Numbered from the stretch's first letter, positions 25,613-35,207 are shown. The stretch is DNA of 64,000 nt from Knoellia sp. p5-6-4 (GCF_029222705.1 NZ_JARGZF010000002.1:1116001-1180000); one strand, 5' to 3'. The notes: generated from the sequence alone by a model not told the origin. Numbers and translations are program-made.

Positions 25613-25652
25613 GGAACCCCGCCCCACGTCGGGCGACGTGGGGCGGGGTCCC
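25613..25652. terminator. Terminator after the M4 peptidase gene
   Basis: Arms 25613-25630 and 25635-25652 pair over 17 of 18 positions around a GGGC loop, 12 bp past the minus-strand peptidase stop. Confidence 0.8.
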
Positions 25653-25664
25653 TCCTGACGAGCG

Positions 25665-27725
25665 TCAGCCGACCGTCAGTGCGGTGTCGTCGACGACGAA
25701 GGACGTCTGGAGCGAGGAGTCCTCGTTCATGAGGAACTTCACCGAGATCGTCCTGCCCTTGTAGGCGATGACGTTGAACGACTTCTGCGTGTAGGTCGAG
25801 TTGGTGCCCACGTTGGAGTAGGTCGCCAGCGTCGACGTCGTGGAGCCGTCGACGACCTGCACCTTCATGGTGTCGTAGACCGTGCTGCCGGACTCGGCGG
25901 TGTCGGTGCGGAGCCAGAAGCTCAGGGTGGCCGACGTCGCCGTGGACGGGATGGTGACGCTCTGCTGCTCGGTCTCGGTGCTCGTCGAGCCGTTGCCCCC
26001 GAGCCACATCTTCCACGAGCCGGTGCGTGCCGGGCGCCCGGTGTTGCTGGTGATCGGGCCGGCGGTGCCGGTCCAGCTCACCGCTCCCGACTCGAAACCG
26101 GGGTTCTGCAGCAGGTTGCTGCCCGAGGGCGGCGGGGTCGAGCCGCCGCAGGTCTCGGCGCCGGCCGGTACGGAGATCGCGGTGAACGCCTTCTCCACCG
26201 CGGCGCAGGTCGCGCTCGTCGCGCCGTAGAGCTCCTTGGCCGAGGCGATGGCGCCCTCGCGGGCGGCGGAGTAGGTGCTGCCCGACGTGAGCTTCGTGGC
26301 CAGCGTCCGGTACCAGACCTTGGCGACGTTGTCCCTGCCGGCTCCGGTGACGGCCGGGGCGCCGCCGCACGTCGTGCTGGTGTAGCTGACGCCGTTGATG
26401 GTCTTCGAACCCGAGCCCTCCGAGGCCAGGTAGAACCAGTGGTTCAGGGGCCCCGACGAGTAGTGCGGGTCGAGGTTCTTGGTGTTGGTGGTCCAGCAGT
26501 CCTGGCTCTGGCCGTCCCGGCTCGGGCGGTCCATGTAGCGCAGGGGCGTGCCGTTGCCGTTGATGTCGATCTTCTCGCCGATGAGGTAGTCGCCCACGTC
26601 CGCGCCGTTGCTGGCGTAGAACTCCACCGAGGCGCCGAAGATGTCCGAGCTCGCCTCGTTGAGGCCGCCGGCGTCGCCGGAGTAGTTGAGGTTCGCCGTG
26701 TTCTCGGTGACGCCGTGGGCCATCTCGTGGGCAGCCACGTCGATCGAGGTGAGCGGCTTGGTGTTGCCCGACCCGTCGCCGTAGGTCATCTGGGTGCCGT
26801 CCCAGAACGCGTTGACGTAGGCGTTGCCGTAGTGGACGCGGCTGCGGGCACCGGTGCCGTTGTTCCAGATGCCGTTGCGGCCCTGCACGTTCTTGAAGTA
26901 GGCGAAGGTCTTCTCCGCGCCGTACTGCGCGTCGACGCCGGCGGTCTGCCGGTTGCTCGGCGAGCCGGTGCCCCACGTGTTGTCGGCGTCGGTGAACTGG
27001 GTGCCCGTGCCGGACGTGGCACCGTTCAGGTCGGTCGTGTAGTTCCCGACGCTGTCGCGCAGCTGCCAGGTCGAGCCGGACGAGATGGTGTTCAGGGTGA
27101 CGGTGCCGGAGTACTGCGAGTTTCCGGTGCCGTTCTTCACCTCGTCGTATGCCGTGATGACGACGCCGCTGTCCGCGTCGACGATGGTGTGCAGCCGGCT
27201 GGGCGTCTGGTCGGCCCGCACACCCTCGGTGAGGACGTCCCAGGCCAGGCGGGGTGCCTTGTCGTTCGCCCAGACGACCAGCTCGCCGTCGTTGCTCCTC
27301 GGTGAGTAGCCCGCCCGGCGCGCAGCGGAGCGCTCCGCCTCGGACTCGGCGACCGCCGGTGCGGTGGAGGCGACTGTGGCCTTGCCGCTGGCGTTCCACC
27401 ACACGCGCTCGGTCGAGCCGGCCGCGCTCTTGCGCACGACGAAGTCGCCGCCGAGGACCCGCAGCCCCCGGTACGTGCGGTCGTAGCGCACGTGGCGGGT
27501 GCCGTCGGCGTCGACGACCACGTCGCGCACGGTCAGCTTCTCGTCGCTGGACAGGCCCATGGACTGGCGCTGGCGGTCGGCCTGGGCCTGCTCGGCGGCG
27601 ACGGCCGGCCGGGTGTCGGGCGAGGGGGTCGCGGCGGGGGTTGCTGCGGCGCCCGCAACGGGCGCGGCGGCCACAGCCGCGGCGACGGCGACGCCGAAGG
27701 CGGCACCGGTGGACAGTCGGATCAC
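25665..27725 (-). CDS. Secreted M4 (thermolysin family) metallopeptidase
   Basis: A 686-residue preproenzyme: signal peptide (1 to about 27, cut near AGA-AA), an FTP/PepSY propeptide (about 50-190), a catalytic domain (about 200-520) with DVAAHEMAHGVTE (two zinc His and the catalytic Glu), GGLNEASSDIFG (third ligand Glu) and DPHYSSGPLNHWFYL (catalytic His), then a linker and a C-terminal beta-sandwich (about 540-686, NLLQNPGFESG) of carbohydrate- or protein-binding type. GTG 27725 has GAGGAGA upstream. It digests extracellular protein. It is divergent from a secreted S15-family hydrolase. Confidence 0.95.
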   Translation of the reverse strand: MIRLSTGAAFGVAVAAAVAAAPVAGAAATPAATPSPDTRPAVAAEQAQADRQRQSMGLSSDEKLTVRDVVVDADGTRHVRYDRTYRGLRVLGGDFVVRKSAAGSTERVWWNASGKATVASTAPAVAESEAERSAARRAGYSPRSNDGELVVWANDKAPRLAWDVLTEGVRADQTPSRLHTIVDADSGVVITAYDEVKNGTGNSQYSGTVTLNTISSGSTWQLRDSVGNYTTDLNGATSGTGTQFTDADNTWGTGSPSNRQTAGVDAQYGAEKTFAYFKNVQGRNGIWNNGTGARSRVHYGNAYVNAFWDGTQMTYGDGSGNTKPLTSIDVAAHEMAHGVTENTANLNYSGDAGGLNEASSDIFGASVEFYASNGADVGDYLIGEKIDINGNGTPLRYMDRPSRDGQSQDCWTTNTKNLDPHYSSGPLNHWFYLASEGSGSKTINGVSYTSTTCGGAPAVTGAGRDNVAKVWYRTLATKLTSGSTYSAAREGAIASAKELYGATSATCAAVEKAFTAISVPAGAETCGGSTPPPSGSNLLQNPGFESGAVSWTGTAGPITSNTGRPARTGSWKMWLGGNGSTSTETEQQSVTIPSTATSATLSFWLRTDTAESGSTVYDTMKVQVVDGSTTSTLATYSNVGTNSTYTQKSFNVIAYKGRTISVKFLMNEDSSLQTSFVVDDTALTVG

Positions 27726-28116
27726 GGGTGGGTCTCCTCGATGGATGGGTCCGGCCTTGGGTGTCGCGGACCTGAAGGAACGTCGCGCCCCCTCCTGACT
27801 CGGCGTCGTTCACCGCGGGGTTCGGCGTGGTGGTGACCCAATCGACCCGCCCATGCGGAGGTCAATGCTCCTTGCGAAGACTTTGCCAAACACGTGGGAA
27901 GGCAAGGCAGACAACGGTTTTCGGCCCCGGATCGTCAGCACCGGGCAAAGGCCCGGTCACCTCTCCGCGCCGACCACGCGAGCAGCGTCCACGTCGTGGT
28001 CGCCACATCTCAGGAACCGGACGGCTCGGGCCGGCCCGTAACCGACCGCGCCGCGACGTCGTTGTCCGACCAGAGGGCAGCGCCAGCGTCGGCCCGCCCC
28101 TGTCCGGGAGGTACCC
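27726..28116. other. 391-bp divergent intergenic region
   Basis: No gene is supported here. On the minus strand TTGACC (27860-27865) is a weak -35 for the M4 gene. On the plus strand a 7-bp hairpin ACCGGGC/GCCCGGT (27940-27957) and an 8-bp inverted repeat CGACCACG/CGTGGTCG (27971-28002) lie in the probable leader of the S15 gene. CTTTGCC...GGCAAGG (27881-27907) is a near-perfect inverted repeat and possible operator. I could not match a known riboswitch. Confidence 0.4.
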
Positions 28117-30009
28117 ATGCCGCATCGCCCGAAGACCGTCCGCACAGCTCTGGCCGTGCTCACCGCCGTGGCCTCGGCCGCGGTCGTGGCCACGCAGCCG
28201 GTGACGGCGGCACCCCGGGAGCGACAGCAGGCACTCGACGCGGTCGACACCTTCACCGGCCTGTCCTTCACCGTGCCCGCCGGCAGGGACGACCTCGGCC
28301 GGCCGCAGAGCTGCACCATCGACGCCGACCTCTACCGGCCGCACTCCGCCGGTCCAGACCACCGGGTGCCCGCGATCCTCACCACCAACGGCTTCGGCGG
28401 GAGCAAGGCCGACCAGGCCGGCATCGGCCGGGCGTTCGCCCAGCGCGGCTACACCGTGCTCTCCTACACCGGCCTCGGCTTCCCCGACAGCGGCTGCAAG
28501 ATCTCGCTCGACGACCCCGGCGTCGACGGTGTGGCCGCGAAGTCCCTGGTGACGTTCCTCGGCGGCGGCTCGTCCGCGGCATACGACTCGGCGAACCTCG
28601 GTGGCGTGCCCGCCGGGCCGGGCACCCTGACCGTCGACTTCACGACGCTCGACGACGCCGCCACCCACGACCCGCGGGTCGGGATGATCGGCGGCTCGTA
28701 CGGCGGACAGATCCAGTTCGCCACCGCGGCCGTCGACGACCGGGTGGACACCCTGGTGCCCCTGATCACGTGGAACGACCTGCGCTACTCGCTGGCCCCC
28801 AACAACACGAGCTTCACGGCGGGCACGACCTACGCCGGCTCCAACCCCGGCACCCAGAAGGTCGGATGGGTCTCGCTGTTCTTCGGCGTCGGCATCGCCG
28901 ACGGCATCACCGGGGCGAGCATCGACCCCACCCGCAACGTCGGGTGCCCCAACTTCGTCCTCGAGGCGTGCCGGGCCAAGGCCACCCTCGACACCCTCGG
29001 CTTCCCCACCGACGACACCTACCGCCTGACCGACCGGGTGTCCGTGGCGCACTACCTCGACGACGTGGAGGTCCCCACCTTCCTCATCCAGGGGCAGAAC
29101 GACACCCTCTTCAACCTGCAGGAGGCGGTGGCGACCTACCGCGGGCTCAAGGAGCGGGGCGTGGAGGTCTCGATGGCGTGGCAGTCGTGGGGCCACTCGG
29201 GCGGGGCGAACGGCAACAGCGGCGCCGCCCCCGGCGAGCTCGACCTGAGCGGCGCCGACATCGAGGGCACCTACCTCGGCCGGCGGATCAAGGACTGGTT
29301 CGACCACCACCTCAAGGGCACCACGGCCGACGCGGGCCCGGAGTTCGCCTACTTCCGCGACTGGGTCGACTACAGCGGGAGCGCGGAGCCGGCCTACGGC
29401 ACGGCGGACTCCTACCCGGTCGGCACGCGGCAGACGTGGTACCTCTCGGCGGCGGACGAGCTCGTGCCCTCCCGGGCCGCGGTGCTGCCCGGCTCGAAGA
29501 GCTGGTCCAACCCCGGGGGCGGCGCGTTCGCGTCCTACTCGGAGGTCTCCGCCCTCGAGGGTGCCGTCGACCTCCCGGACGACGTGACCACGCCGAGCGA
29601 CGCCCCCGGCACCTTTGGCGCCTGGACCACCCCCGCCCTCTCCGCGCCCACGACCATCGTCGGCGCGCCGACCCTCGACGTCCGCTTCGAGTCGCCGGTC
29701 GTCGCGGCCACCCAGGCGACGGGACCGGCCGGGCAGCTGCAGGTGTTCGCCAAGATGTACGACGTCGCGCCTGACGGCACCCAGACCCTCGTGCACAAGC
29801 TCATCAGCCCGGTGCGGGTCGCCGACGTGACCCAGCCCCTGCGCATCGAGCTGCCGGCCATCGTGCACCGGGTCGAGGCGGGTCACCGCGTCCGCCTCGT
29901 CCTCGCGAGCACCGACGCCGCCTACAAGAACGCGTATGCCGTGCAGCCGGTGACCGTCCGCGCGAACCCCCTCGAGCCGGCCCGCTTCACGCTGCCGGTG
30001 GTGCCCTGA
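28117..30009 (+). CDS. Secreted S15/CocE-family hydrolase (Xaa-Pro dipeptidyl-peptidase-like)
   Basis: A 630-residue exported enzyme: signal peptide (1 to about 31, VTA-AP), an alpha/beta-hydrolase domain with nucleophile GGSYGGQ (about 191), acid in IQGQNDTLF and His in SWGHSGG, then a C-terminal jelly-roll (about 480-630). The family splits Xaa-Pro dipeptides or acyl esters. GGGAGG precedes ATG 28117. With the divergent M4 peptidase it forms a secreted protein-digestion pair (inference). Confidence 0.88.
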   Translation: MPHRPKTVRTALAVLTAVASAAVVATQPVTAAPRERQQALDAVDTFTGLSFTVPAGRDDLGRPQSCTIDADLYRPHSAGPDHRVPAILTTNGFGGSKADQAGIGRAFAQRGYTVLSYTGLGFPDSGCKISLDDPGVDGVAAKSLVTFLGGGSSAAYDSANLGGVPAGPGTLTVDFTTLDDAATHDPRVGMIGGSYGGQIQFATAAVDDRVDTLVPLITWNDLRYSLAPNNTSFTAGTTYAGSNPGTQKVGWVSLFFGVGIADGITGASIDPTRNVGCPNFVLEACRAKATLDTLGFPTDDTYRLTDRVSVAHYLDDVEVPTFLIQGQNDTLFNLQEAVATYRGLKERGVEVSMAWQSWGHSGGANGNSGAAPGELDLSGADIEGTYLGRRIKDWFDHHLKGTTADAGPEFAYFRDWVDYSGSAEPAYGTADSYPVGTRQTWYLSAADELVPSRAAVLPGSKSWSNPGGGAFASYSEVSALEGAVDLPDDVTTPSDAPGTFGAWTTPALSAPTTIVGAPTLDVRFESPVVAATQATGPAGQLQVFAKMYDVAPDGTQTLVHKLISPVRVADVTQPLRIELPAIVHRVEAGHRVRLVLASTDAAYKNAYAVQPVTVRANPLEPARFTLPVVP

Positions 30010-30039
30010 CCGGCCCGCCCAAAGCACCGGTGGACGGCG

Positions 30040-30068
30040 AAGGGGCCCGGCAACGTGCCGGGCCCCTT
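30040..30068. terminator. Bidirectional terminator
   Basis: Perfect 13-bp stem (30040-30052 / 30056-30068) with ACG loop between the convergent S15 and cobalamin-subunit genes; the right arm ends in TT. Confidence 0.8.
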
Positions 30069-30090
30069 GCGCTGCGCGGGGTGGGAACGC

Positions 30091-30492
30091 TCAGTCGGTG
30101 GTGACGGTGGAGCGCACCCAGTCGACGATCTCGGTGGTGGTGGCGCCGGGCGTGAAGACCTTGGCGACGCCGAGCTTCTCCAGCTCGGGGATGTCGTCCT
30201 CGGGGATGATGCCGCCGCCGAAGACGACGATGTCGCTGGCGTCACGCTGCTTGAGCAGCTCGACGACCTTGGCGAAGAGGGTCATGTGGGCGCCCGAGAG
30301 CACCGACAGGCCGACGGCGTCGGCGTCCTCCTGGATGGCGGCCTCGACGATCTGCTCGGGCGTCTGGTGGAGGCCGGTGTAGACGACCTCCATGCCCGCG
30401 TCGCGAAGTGCGCGGGCGACAACCTTGGCGCCACGGTCATGGCCATCGAGGCCGGGCTTGGCCACCACGACACGCACTGGGGTCTCAGTCAT
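30091..30492 (-). CDS. Stand-alone cobalamin-binding subunit of an acyl-CoA mutase
   Basis: A 133-residue B12-binding protein matching the C-terminal domain of methylmalonyl-CoA mutase and the small subunits IcmB/Hcm[13 protein letters not shown] carries the DxHxxG base-off/His-on motif (about 17-22); [12 protein letters not shown] and [11 protein letters not shown] line the corrin pocket. It needs a large mutase subunit, and none is in the window. ATG 30492 lies seven bases after TAGTCT (leaderless). Confidence 0.9.
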   Translation of the reverse strand: MTETPVRVVVAKPGLDGHDRGAKVVARALRDAGMEVVYTGLHQTPEQIVEAAIQEDADAVGLSVLSGAHMTLFAKVVELLKQRDASDIVVFGGGIIPEDDIPELEKLGVAKVFTPGATTTEIVDWVRSTVTTD

Positions 30493-30499
30493 GGGCCGC

Positions 30500-30505
30500 A
30501 GACTA
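30500..30505 (-). promoter_or_regulatory. -10 box (TAGTCT) of the cobalamin subunit gene
   Basis: TANNNT seven bases before ATG 30492. Confidence 0.5.
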
Positions 30506-30643
30506 GCCGTCCCGGCAACCCCCCGGCAGCCGGGGTGAGGGCCGCCACCGCCGCGTGGCACCGGCTGCTCCGCCGCGACACGTCCGAATCGTGACCTTTT
30601 GCCCGCGCGCAGTGGCCCGGCAGGGGCTACCGTCGGCGGAGCC

Positions 30644-31684
30644 ATGTCGCAGAACATCTGCAGCTCCCGCCCTCGCCGGAGGGCCGCCGCACCGAAGCGG
30701 CCCGCACGGGCCGCGCACGCACGCGGCGCGTCCCTGTGGGGCCGGGCCCTCTCCGGTGCCGGTGACGCCGTCCGGGCCGTCGGCAGCACCGCTGCCGCCG
30801 CCAACGACATCGTCGGAGGCGCGGTGCGGGCCCTGGCGACGCCGACCGGGGTGGTCGGCGCTGCGGTCGAGGCCGCCTGGCTCACCACCCACCTCGCGCT
30901 CTACCCGTCGGGCCTGCTGTTCCGCCACGGCGCCGACAGCCAGCACGGCTACCGCGTCGAGCACCTGCCGCCGGTGCAGCGCGGACTGGTCATCTCGGAC
31001 GTCGAGGCGGCCGGGACGCCGATCCTGCTCGTGCACGGCATGGTCGACAACCGCTCCATCTTCACCCTGCTGCGCCTGGGCCTGCGGCGGCGCGGGTTCG
31101 GCCGCGTCACGACGATGAACTACTCGCCGCTCACCACGGACGTGCGGGCCGCGGCGGCACGCCTCGCCGAGGAGGTGGAGGCGCTGGTGGCCGAGACCGG
31201 CTACGAGCGGATCCACGTGGTCGGGCACAGCATGGGCGGCCTGATCGCCCGCTACTACGTCACCCGGCTCGGCGGCGACGAGCGGGTGCACACCCTCGTC
31301 ACCCTGGGCACGCCCCACCAGGGCACCTACACGGCATACGGCTGGCACAACCAGCTCACCCGGCAGCTCCGCCCCGGCAGCGGTCTCATGCGCGAGCTCG
31401 ACCAGCCGGTGCCCCACTGCCGGACCCGCTTCGTGGCCTACTGGTCCGACCTCGACCAGATGATCTTCCCGCAGCGCAACGCCGCCCTCGAGCACCCCGA
31501 CCTCAGCGTGCGCAACATCGACCTGCACGGCGTGGGCCACATGTCGCTGCCCATCCTCGGCAGCGTGGTGCACGGGATCTCCACGACCTTGGCCCACCTC
31601 GACTCCGAGGGCCACACCGTCACGTCGGGGGTCACGCCCCTGCCGCTGCGCCGCGCGGCAGTCGGTGACCAGGCCGTCCGGTAG
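30644..31684 (+). CDS. Lipase/esterase-like alpha/beta hydrolase
   Basis: A 346-residue hydrolase: Arg/Ala-rich N-terminus, a hydrophobic segment (about 75-95), then [10 protein letters not shown] (oxyanion), the nucleophile in [14 protein letters not shown] (about 195), Asp in the [13 protein letters not shown] region, and a late His in [11 protein letters not shown]. The layout resembles triacylglycerol lipases and membrane-near esterases. TACCGT (30628-30633) lies 10 bases ahead of ATG 30644. Substrate unknown. Confidence 0.8.
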   Translation: MSQNICSSRPRRRAAAPKRPARAAHARGASLWGRALSGAGDAVRAVGSTAAAANDIVGGAVRALATPTGVVGAAVEAAWLTTHLALYPSGLLFRHGADSQHGYRVEHLPPVQRGLVISDVEAAGTPILLVHGMVDNRSIFTLLRLGLRRRGFGRVTTMNYSPLTTDVRAAAARLAEEVEALVAETGYERIHVVGHSMGGLIARYYVTRLGGDERVHTLVTLGTPHQGTYTAYGWHNQLTRQLRPGSGLMRELDQPVPHCRTRFVAYWSDLDQMIFPQRNAALEHPDLSVRNIDLHGVGHMSLPILGSVVHGISTTLAHLDSEGHTVTSGVTPLPLRRAAVGDQAVR

Positions 31685-31865
31685 CCCGATCGGACCATGA
31701 CGCTCGTCACCCGTTCGGAGGAGGGGAAGACCTCGATCGGGTGAGGTGAACCCACCGAAAAGGGACAAAAGGAAGGGGAAACCCCGGGGGGCTCTTTGCG
31801 TAACGACTAGGTAACGCACTAGTCTCGCAGTTCCCGTGTCCCCTGCACGTGAAGGTAAACCCTCT
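31685..31865 (+). promoter_or_regulatory. Promoter and leader of the M23 peptidase gene
   Basis: TTGCGT (31796-31801) and TAGTCT (31820-31825) are spaced 18 bp, a good sigma-70-type promoter. An inverted repeat GACTAG-N8-CTAGTC (31805-31824) overlaps the -10 box, and GTAACG occurs twice inside. The purine-rich run before it (about 31770-31790) includes a GGGGAAACCCC hairpin. I tested it against the c-di-AMP (ydaO) pattern and did not see a match. Confidence 0.5.
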
Positions 31866-32669
31866 GTGAGTTCTCGTTACCAGGGCCGCCACCGCGGCTC
31901 GAGCAACGGACGACGCCGAATCCCCCAGAGTTTCAGTTCCGGCTTCGCCCTGCCCACCGCCGCGGCGGCCACCTTGGTGCTGACCGCCACCGGGGCCTCG
32001 GTCGCCGAGTCCGCCCCCATCCAGCTGGACCTGACCGGCGCCGAGGCCCGCGCCAGGGCCGACGCGGCCGCCTTGGAGCGCGCCGAGGCCACCGAGGAGC
32101 GCCAGGCCTTCGAGCTGAAGATGGCTGCCGCCCAGGCCCGCGTGGCCGAGGAGCAGCGAGCCTCCCGCGAGCGCGCCCGCACCGCCCTGCTCAAGAAGCA
32201 GAAGGATGCCGCCGCCAAGAAGGCTGCCGCCGAGGCCAAGGCCAAGGCCCTGGCGGCCGCCGAGGCCAAGCGCAAGGCCGAGCGCAAGTGGATCTCGCCC
32301 ATCGCCGGCGCCACCTTCACCTCGGGCTTCGGCATGCGCTGGGGACGCATGCACAACGGCAACGACTTCGCCTGCCCCGTGGGCACCCCGCTCATGGCCA
32401 TGTCGCAGGGCACCGTCATCTTCGCGGGCCAGGAGGGCGGCTACGGCAACAAGGTCGAGATCGAGTACTGGGACGGCACCGTCTCGTACTACGCCCACAT
32501 GGACACCATCAGCGTCACCGTCGGCCAGCAGGTCGCCGTGGGCGACCAGGTGGGCACGAGCGGCAACACCGGCCACTCCACCGGCCCGCACCTGCACCTC
32601 GAGATCCACCCCGGCGGCGGCGGCGCGGTCGACCCCGAGCCGTGGCTGCGCGAGCGCGGCGTGCAGTAG
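31866..32669 (+). CDS. Secreted M23 family metallopeptidase (LytM domain)
   Basis: A 267-residue cell-wall hydrolase: an Arg-rich N-terminus, a hydrophobic export segment (about 28-48), an Ala/Lys/Glu coiled coil (about 60-140) and a LytM domain (about 145-267) with MHNGNDFACPVGTP and GPHLHLEIH (zinc ligands His, Asp, His). It would cut peptidoglycan cross-links or act as an amidase activator. I chose GTG 31866, which has AAGGT upstream; GTG 31836 is closer to the promoter and possible. Confidence 0.88.
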   Translation: MSSRYQGRHRGSSNGRRRIPQSFSSGFALPTAAAATLVLTATGASVAESAPIQLDLTGAEARARADAAALERAEATEERQAFELKMAAAQARVAEEQRASRERARTALLKKQKDAAAKKAAAEAKAKALAAAEAKRKAERKWISPIAGATFTSGFGMRWGRMHNGNDFACPVGTPLMAMSQGTVIFAGQEGGYGNKVEIEYWDGTVSYYAHMDTISVTVGQQVAVGDQVGTSGNTGHSTGPHLHLEIHPGGGGAVDPEPWLRERGVQ

Positions 32670-32689
32670 CAGCACCGCAGATATGTGAA

Positions 32690-32720
32690 GCGCCCCCTCG
32701 GACCCGGTCCGAGGGGGCGC
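32690..32720. terminator. Terminator between the M23 gene and pcrA
   Basis: Perfect 14-bp stem (32690-32703 / 32707-32720), 3-base loop, between convergent genes. Confidence 0.85.
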
Positions 32721-32783
32721 TCGCGTGTCAGCTGCGGGCCGTGTCAGTTCCGGGCCGTGTCGCCCCGGGCCCGGCCGGCGACG

Positions 32784-35207
32784 TCAGAGCTTCTCGAGCG
32801 GGGCGTAGCGCAGGAGCAGCCGCTTGACGCCGGTGTCGGCGCCGAAGTCGACGTGGGCCATCGCCTTGTCCCCCTCGCCCTCGACCCGCACGACGGTGCC
32901 CAGGCCGAACGAGTCGTGGGTGACGCGGTCGCCGGCGTCGAGGCTGATGACCTTGCGGTTGCCCGGCGAGCGCACCCCGGGGCGCGCGGCGAGCCTGGCC
33001 ACGGCGGGGGCCGAGCCGCGGGAGGCCAGCTGGGTGTCGCCGGTGCGCTGCCAGTCGACGAGGTGCTCGGGGATCTCGTCGAGGAACCGGCTGGCCGGGT
33101 TGTACTGCGGGGCGCCCCACGCGGAGCGGACCGCCGCCCGCGAGATGTGCAGCCGCTCCCTGGCCCGGGTGATGCCGACGTAGGCGAGCCGGCGCTCCTC
33201 CTCGAGCTCGCGGTTGTCAGCGAGCGCCCGCATGTGCGGGAACGTGCCGTCCTCCATGCCTGTGAGGAACACGACCGGGAACTCGAGGCCCTTGGCGGTG
33301 TGCAGCGTCATCAGCGTGACCACGCCTTGGTCCTCGGCCTCCTCGCTGTCGGGGATCTCGTCGGCGTCGGCCACGAGGGAGACCTGCTCGAGGAAGTCCT
33401 CGAGGGTGGCGACCTCACCGGTCTCGGCGCGGTTCTCGTCGAACTCCCGGGCGACGGCGACGAGCTCGGCGAGGTTCTCGATGCGGGTCTCGTCCTGCGG
33501 GTCGTGGCTGGCCCTCAGCTCGGCGAGGTAGCCCGTCTTCTCGACGATCGCCTCGAGCAGGTCGCCCACTCCGGTGTCGTCGCGCTCGGCCACCTCCCGC
33601 AGCTCCTCGAGCAGGGTGGTGAAGCCCTTGATGGCGGTGACGGACCGCGTCGCGATGGCCGGGGCGTCCTCCGGACGGCCCAGCGCGGCGATGAACGGGA
33701 TCCGCTCCCGCTCCGCGAGGGCGGCGATGCAGGCCTCCGCCCGGTCACCGATGCCGCGCTTGGGCACGTTGAGGATGCGGCGCAGGTTGACCGTGTCGGT
33801 CGGGTTGGAGATCACCCGCAGGTAGGCGAGCGCGTCCTTGACCTCGCGGCGCTCGTAGAACCGGGTGCCACCGACCACCTTGTAGGGCAGGCCGACCCGG
33901 ACGAAGACCTCCTCCAGCGCACGGGACTGCGCGTTGGTGCGGTAGAAGACCGCCACGTCCTTGGGCTTGACGCCGTACTGGTCGCCGAGCTGGTCGATCT
34001 GCCGCGCCACGAAGGATGCCTCGTCGTGCTCGTTGTCACCGACGTAGCCGACGATGCGGGCGCCGGCGCCGGAGTCGCTCCACAGGTTCTTCTTGCGGCG
34101 CTCGGGGTTCTTGGCGATGACCGAGTTCGCCGCCTGCAGGATGGTCTGCGTCGAGCGGTAGTTCTGCTCGAGCAGGATGGTCCGGGCGTCCGGGTAGTCC
34201 TCCTCGAACTCGACGATGTTGCGGATGGTCGCGCCACGGAAGGCGTAGATCGACTGGTCGGCGTCACCGACCACGACGAGCTCGGCCGGCGGGACGCTGG
34301 GCCCGTCGGCCGGCACCCGCGCGTCAGCGGTGCCGCCCACCAGCTCGCGGACGAGCTGGTACTGCGCGTGGTTGGTGTCCTGGTACTCGTCGACGAGCAC
34401 GTGGCGGAAACGGCGGCGGTAGTGCTCGGCCACCTCGGGGAAGGCCTGGAGGATGTTGACCGTCGTCATGATGAGGTCGTCGAAGTCGAGCGCGTTGGCC
34501 TGGCGCAGGCGGCGCTGGTAGCCCGTGTAGGCCTCGGCGAGGGTGCGCTCCTGGTGGGTGCCCTCGGCGACCCGGGAGGCGTAGGTCTCCTCGTCGACGA
34601 GCTCGTTCTTGAGGTTGCTGACCTGGTGACTGAACGAGCGCGGCGGGTAGCGCTTGGGGTCGAGGTCGAGGTCGCGCATCACCATCGACATCAGCCGCTG
34701 GCTGTCGGCGGCGTCGTAGATGGAGAAGGTCGACTTCATGCCGACCTTGGCGGCCTCGCGGCGCAGGATGCGCACGCACGCGGAGTGGAAGGTCATCACC
34801 CACATCGAGCGGGCGCGCGGGCCGACGAGGGCGGCGACCCGCTCGCGCATCTCGGCGGCCGCCTTGTTGGTGAACGTGATCGCCAGCACCTGGCCGGGCT
34901 GCACGCCGCGGGCGCCGAGCAGGTAGGCGATCCGGTTGGTGAGCACCCGGGTCTTGCCGGAGCCTGCTCCGGCGACGATGAGCAGCGGCGTGGCCTCGTG
35001 GAGCACCGCCTCCCGCTGCTGCGGGTTGAGTCCCGCCAGCAGCTCCTCGGGGTCGGTGTGCCGTGCGCCCGGGCCGTCGGGCCCCCCACCTGCCGCCGCG
35101 GCAGCAGCCCAGGTGGGGACGCCTGCGGCGTCCACCTCGGTGTCGCGGGCAGCCTCCGTGGTGGAGGTCGGGCGGGGGAAGGGCAGGTCGTCGAAGAGCG
35201 TGCTCAT
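32784..35207 (-). CDS. pcrA: ATP-dependent DNA helicase PcrA/UvrD
   Basis: An 807-residue SF1A 3'-5' helicase for nucleotide-excision repair and replication restart. Q-motif LNPQQREAV, Walker A AGAGSGKTRVLTNR, LVDEYQDTN (motif II), VVGDADQSIYAFRGA (III), LEQNYRST (IV), TLMTLHTAKGLEFPVVFL (V) and EERRLAYVGITRARERL (VI) are all present. The C-terminus (GDRVTHDSFGLGTVVRVEG) is the Tudor-like RNAP-binding domain. ATG 35207 is chosen; the frame extends 14 codons further. TAGGCT lies 10 bases upstream. No LexA box is seen. Confidence 0.97.
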   Translation of the reverse strand: MSTLFDDLPFPRPTSTTEAARDTEVDAAGVPTWAAAAAAGGGPDGPGARHTDPEELLAGLNPQQREAVLHEATPLLIVAGAGSGKTRVLTNRIAYLLGARGVQPGQVLAITFTNKAAAEMRERVAALVGPRARSMWVMTFHSACVRILRREAAKVGMKSTFSIYDAADSQRLMSMVMRDLDLDPKRYPPRSFSHQVSNLKNELVDEETYASRVAEGTHQERTLAEAYTGYQRRLRQANALDFDDLIMTTVNILQAFPEVAEHYRRRFRHVLVDEYQDTNHAQYQLVRELVGGTADARVPADGPSVPPAELVVVGDADQSIYAFRGATIRNIVEFEEDYPDARTILLEQNYRSTQTILQAANSVIAKNPERRKKNLWSDSGAGARIVGYVGDNEHDEASFVARQIDQLGDQYGVKPKDVAVFYRTNAQSRALEEVFVRVGLPYKVVGGTRFYERREVKDALAYLRVISNPTDTVNLRRILNVPKRGIGDRAEACIAALAERERIPFIAALGRPEDAPAIATRSVTAIKGFTTLLEELREVAERDDTGVGDLLEAIVEKTGYLAELRASHDPQDETRIENLAELVAVAREFDENRAETGEVATLEDFLEQVSLVADADEIPDSEEAEDQGVVTLMTLHTAKGLEFPVVFLTGMEDGTFPHMRALADNRELEEERRLAYVGITRARERLHISRAAVRSAWGAPQYNPASRFLDEIPEHLVDWQRTGDTQLASRGSAPAVARLAARPGVRSPGNRKVISLDAGDRVTHDSFGLGTVVRVEGEGDKAMAHVDFGADTGVKRLLLRYAPLEKL

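Noticed and set aside
25504-27813. A 769-codon frame on the minus strand over the M4 peptidase
   Set aside because: It is an Arg/His/Gly-rich shadow of the real gene in another frame, typical of high-G+C DNA; the same applies to frames over 36060-36640 and 51461-54847.
31760-31865. c-di-AMP (ydaO) riboswitch before the M23 peptidase gene
   Set aside because: GGGGAAACCCC and purine-rich runs recall it, but the conserved GGGGAACC...GGGUGAA...AACCCGUCAGCUAACCUCG order is absent.
32784-35207. LexA box upstream of pcrA or dinB
   Set aside because: I looked for TCGAAC-N4-GTTCGA at both starts and found none.
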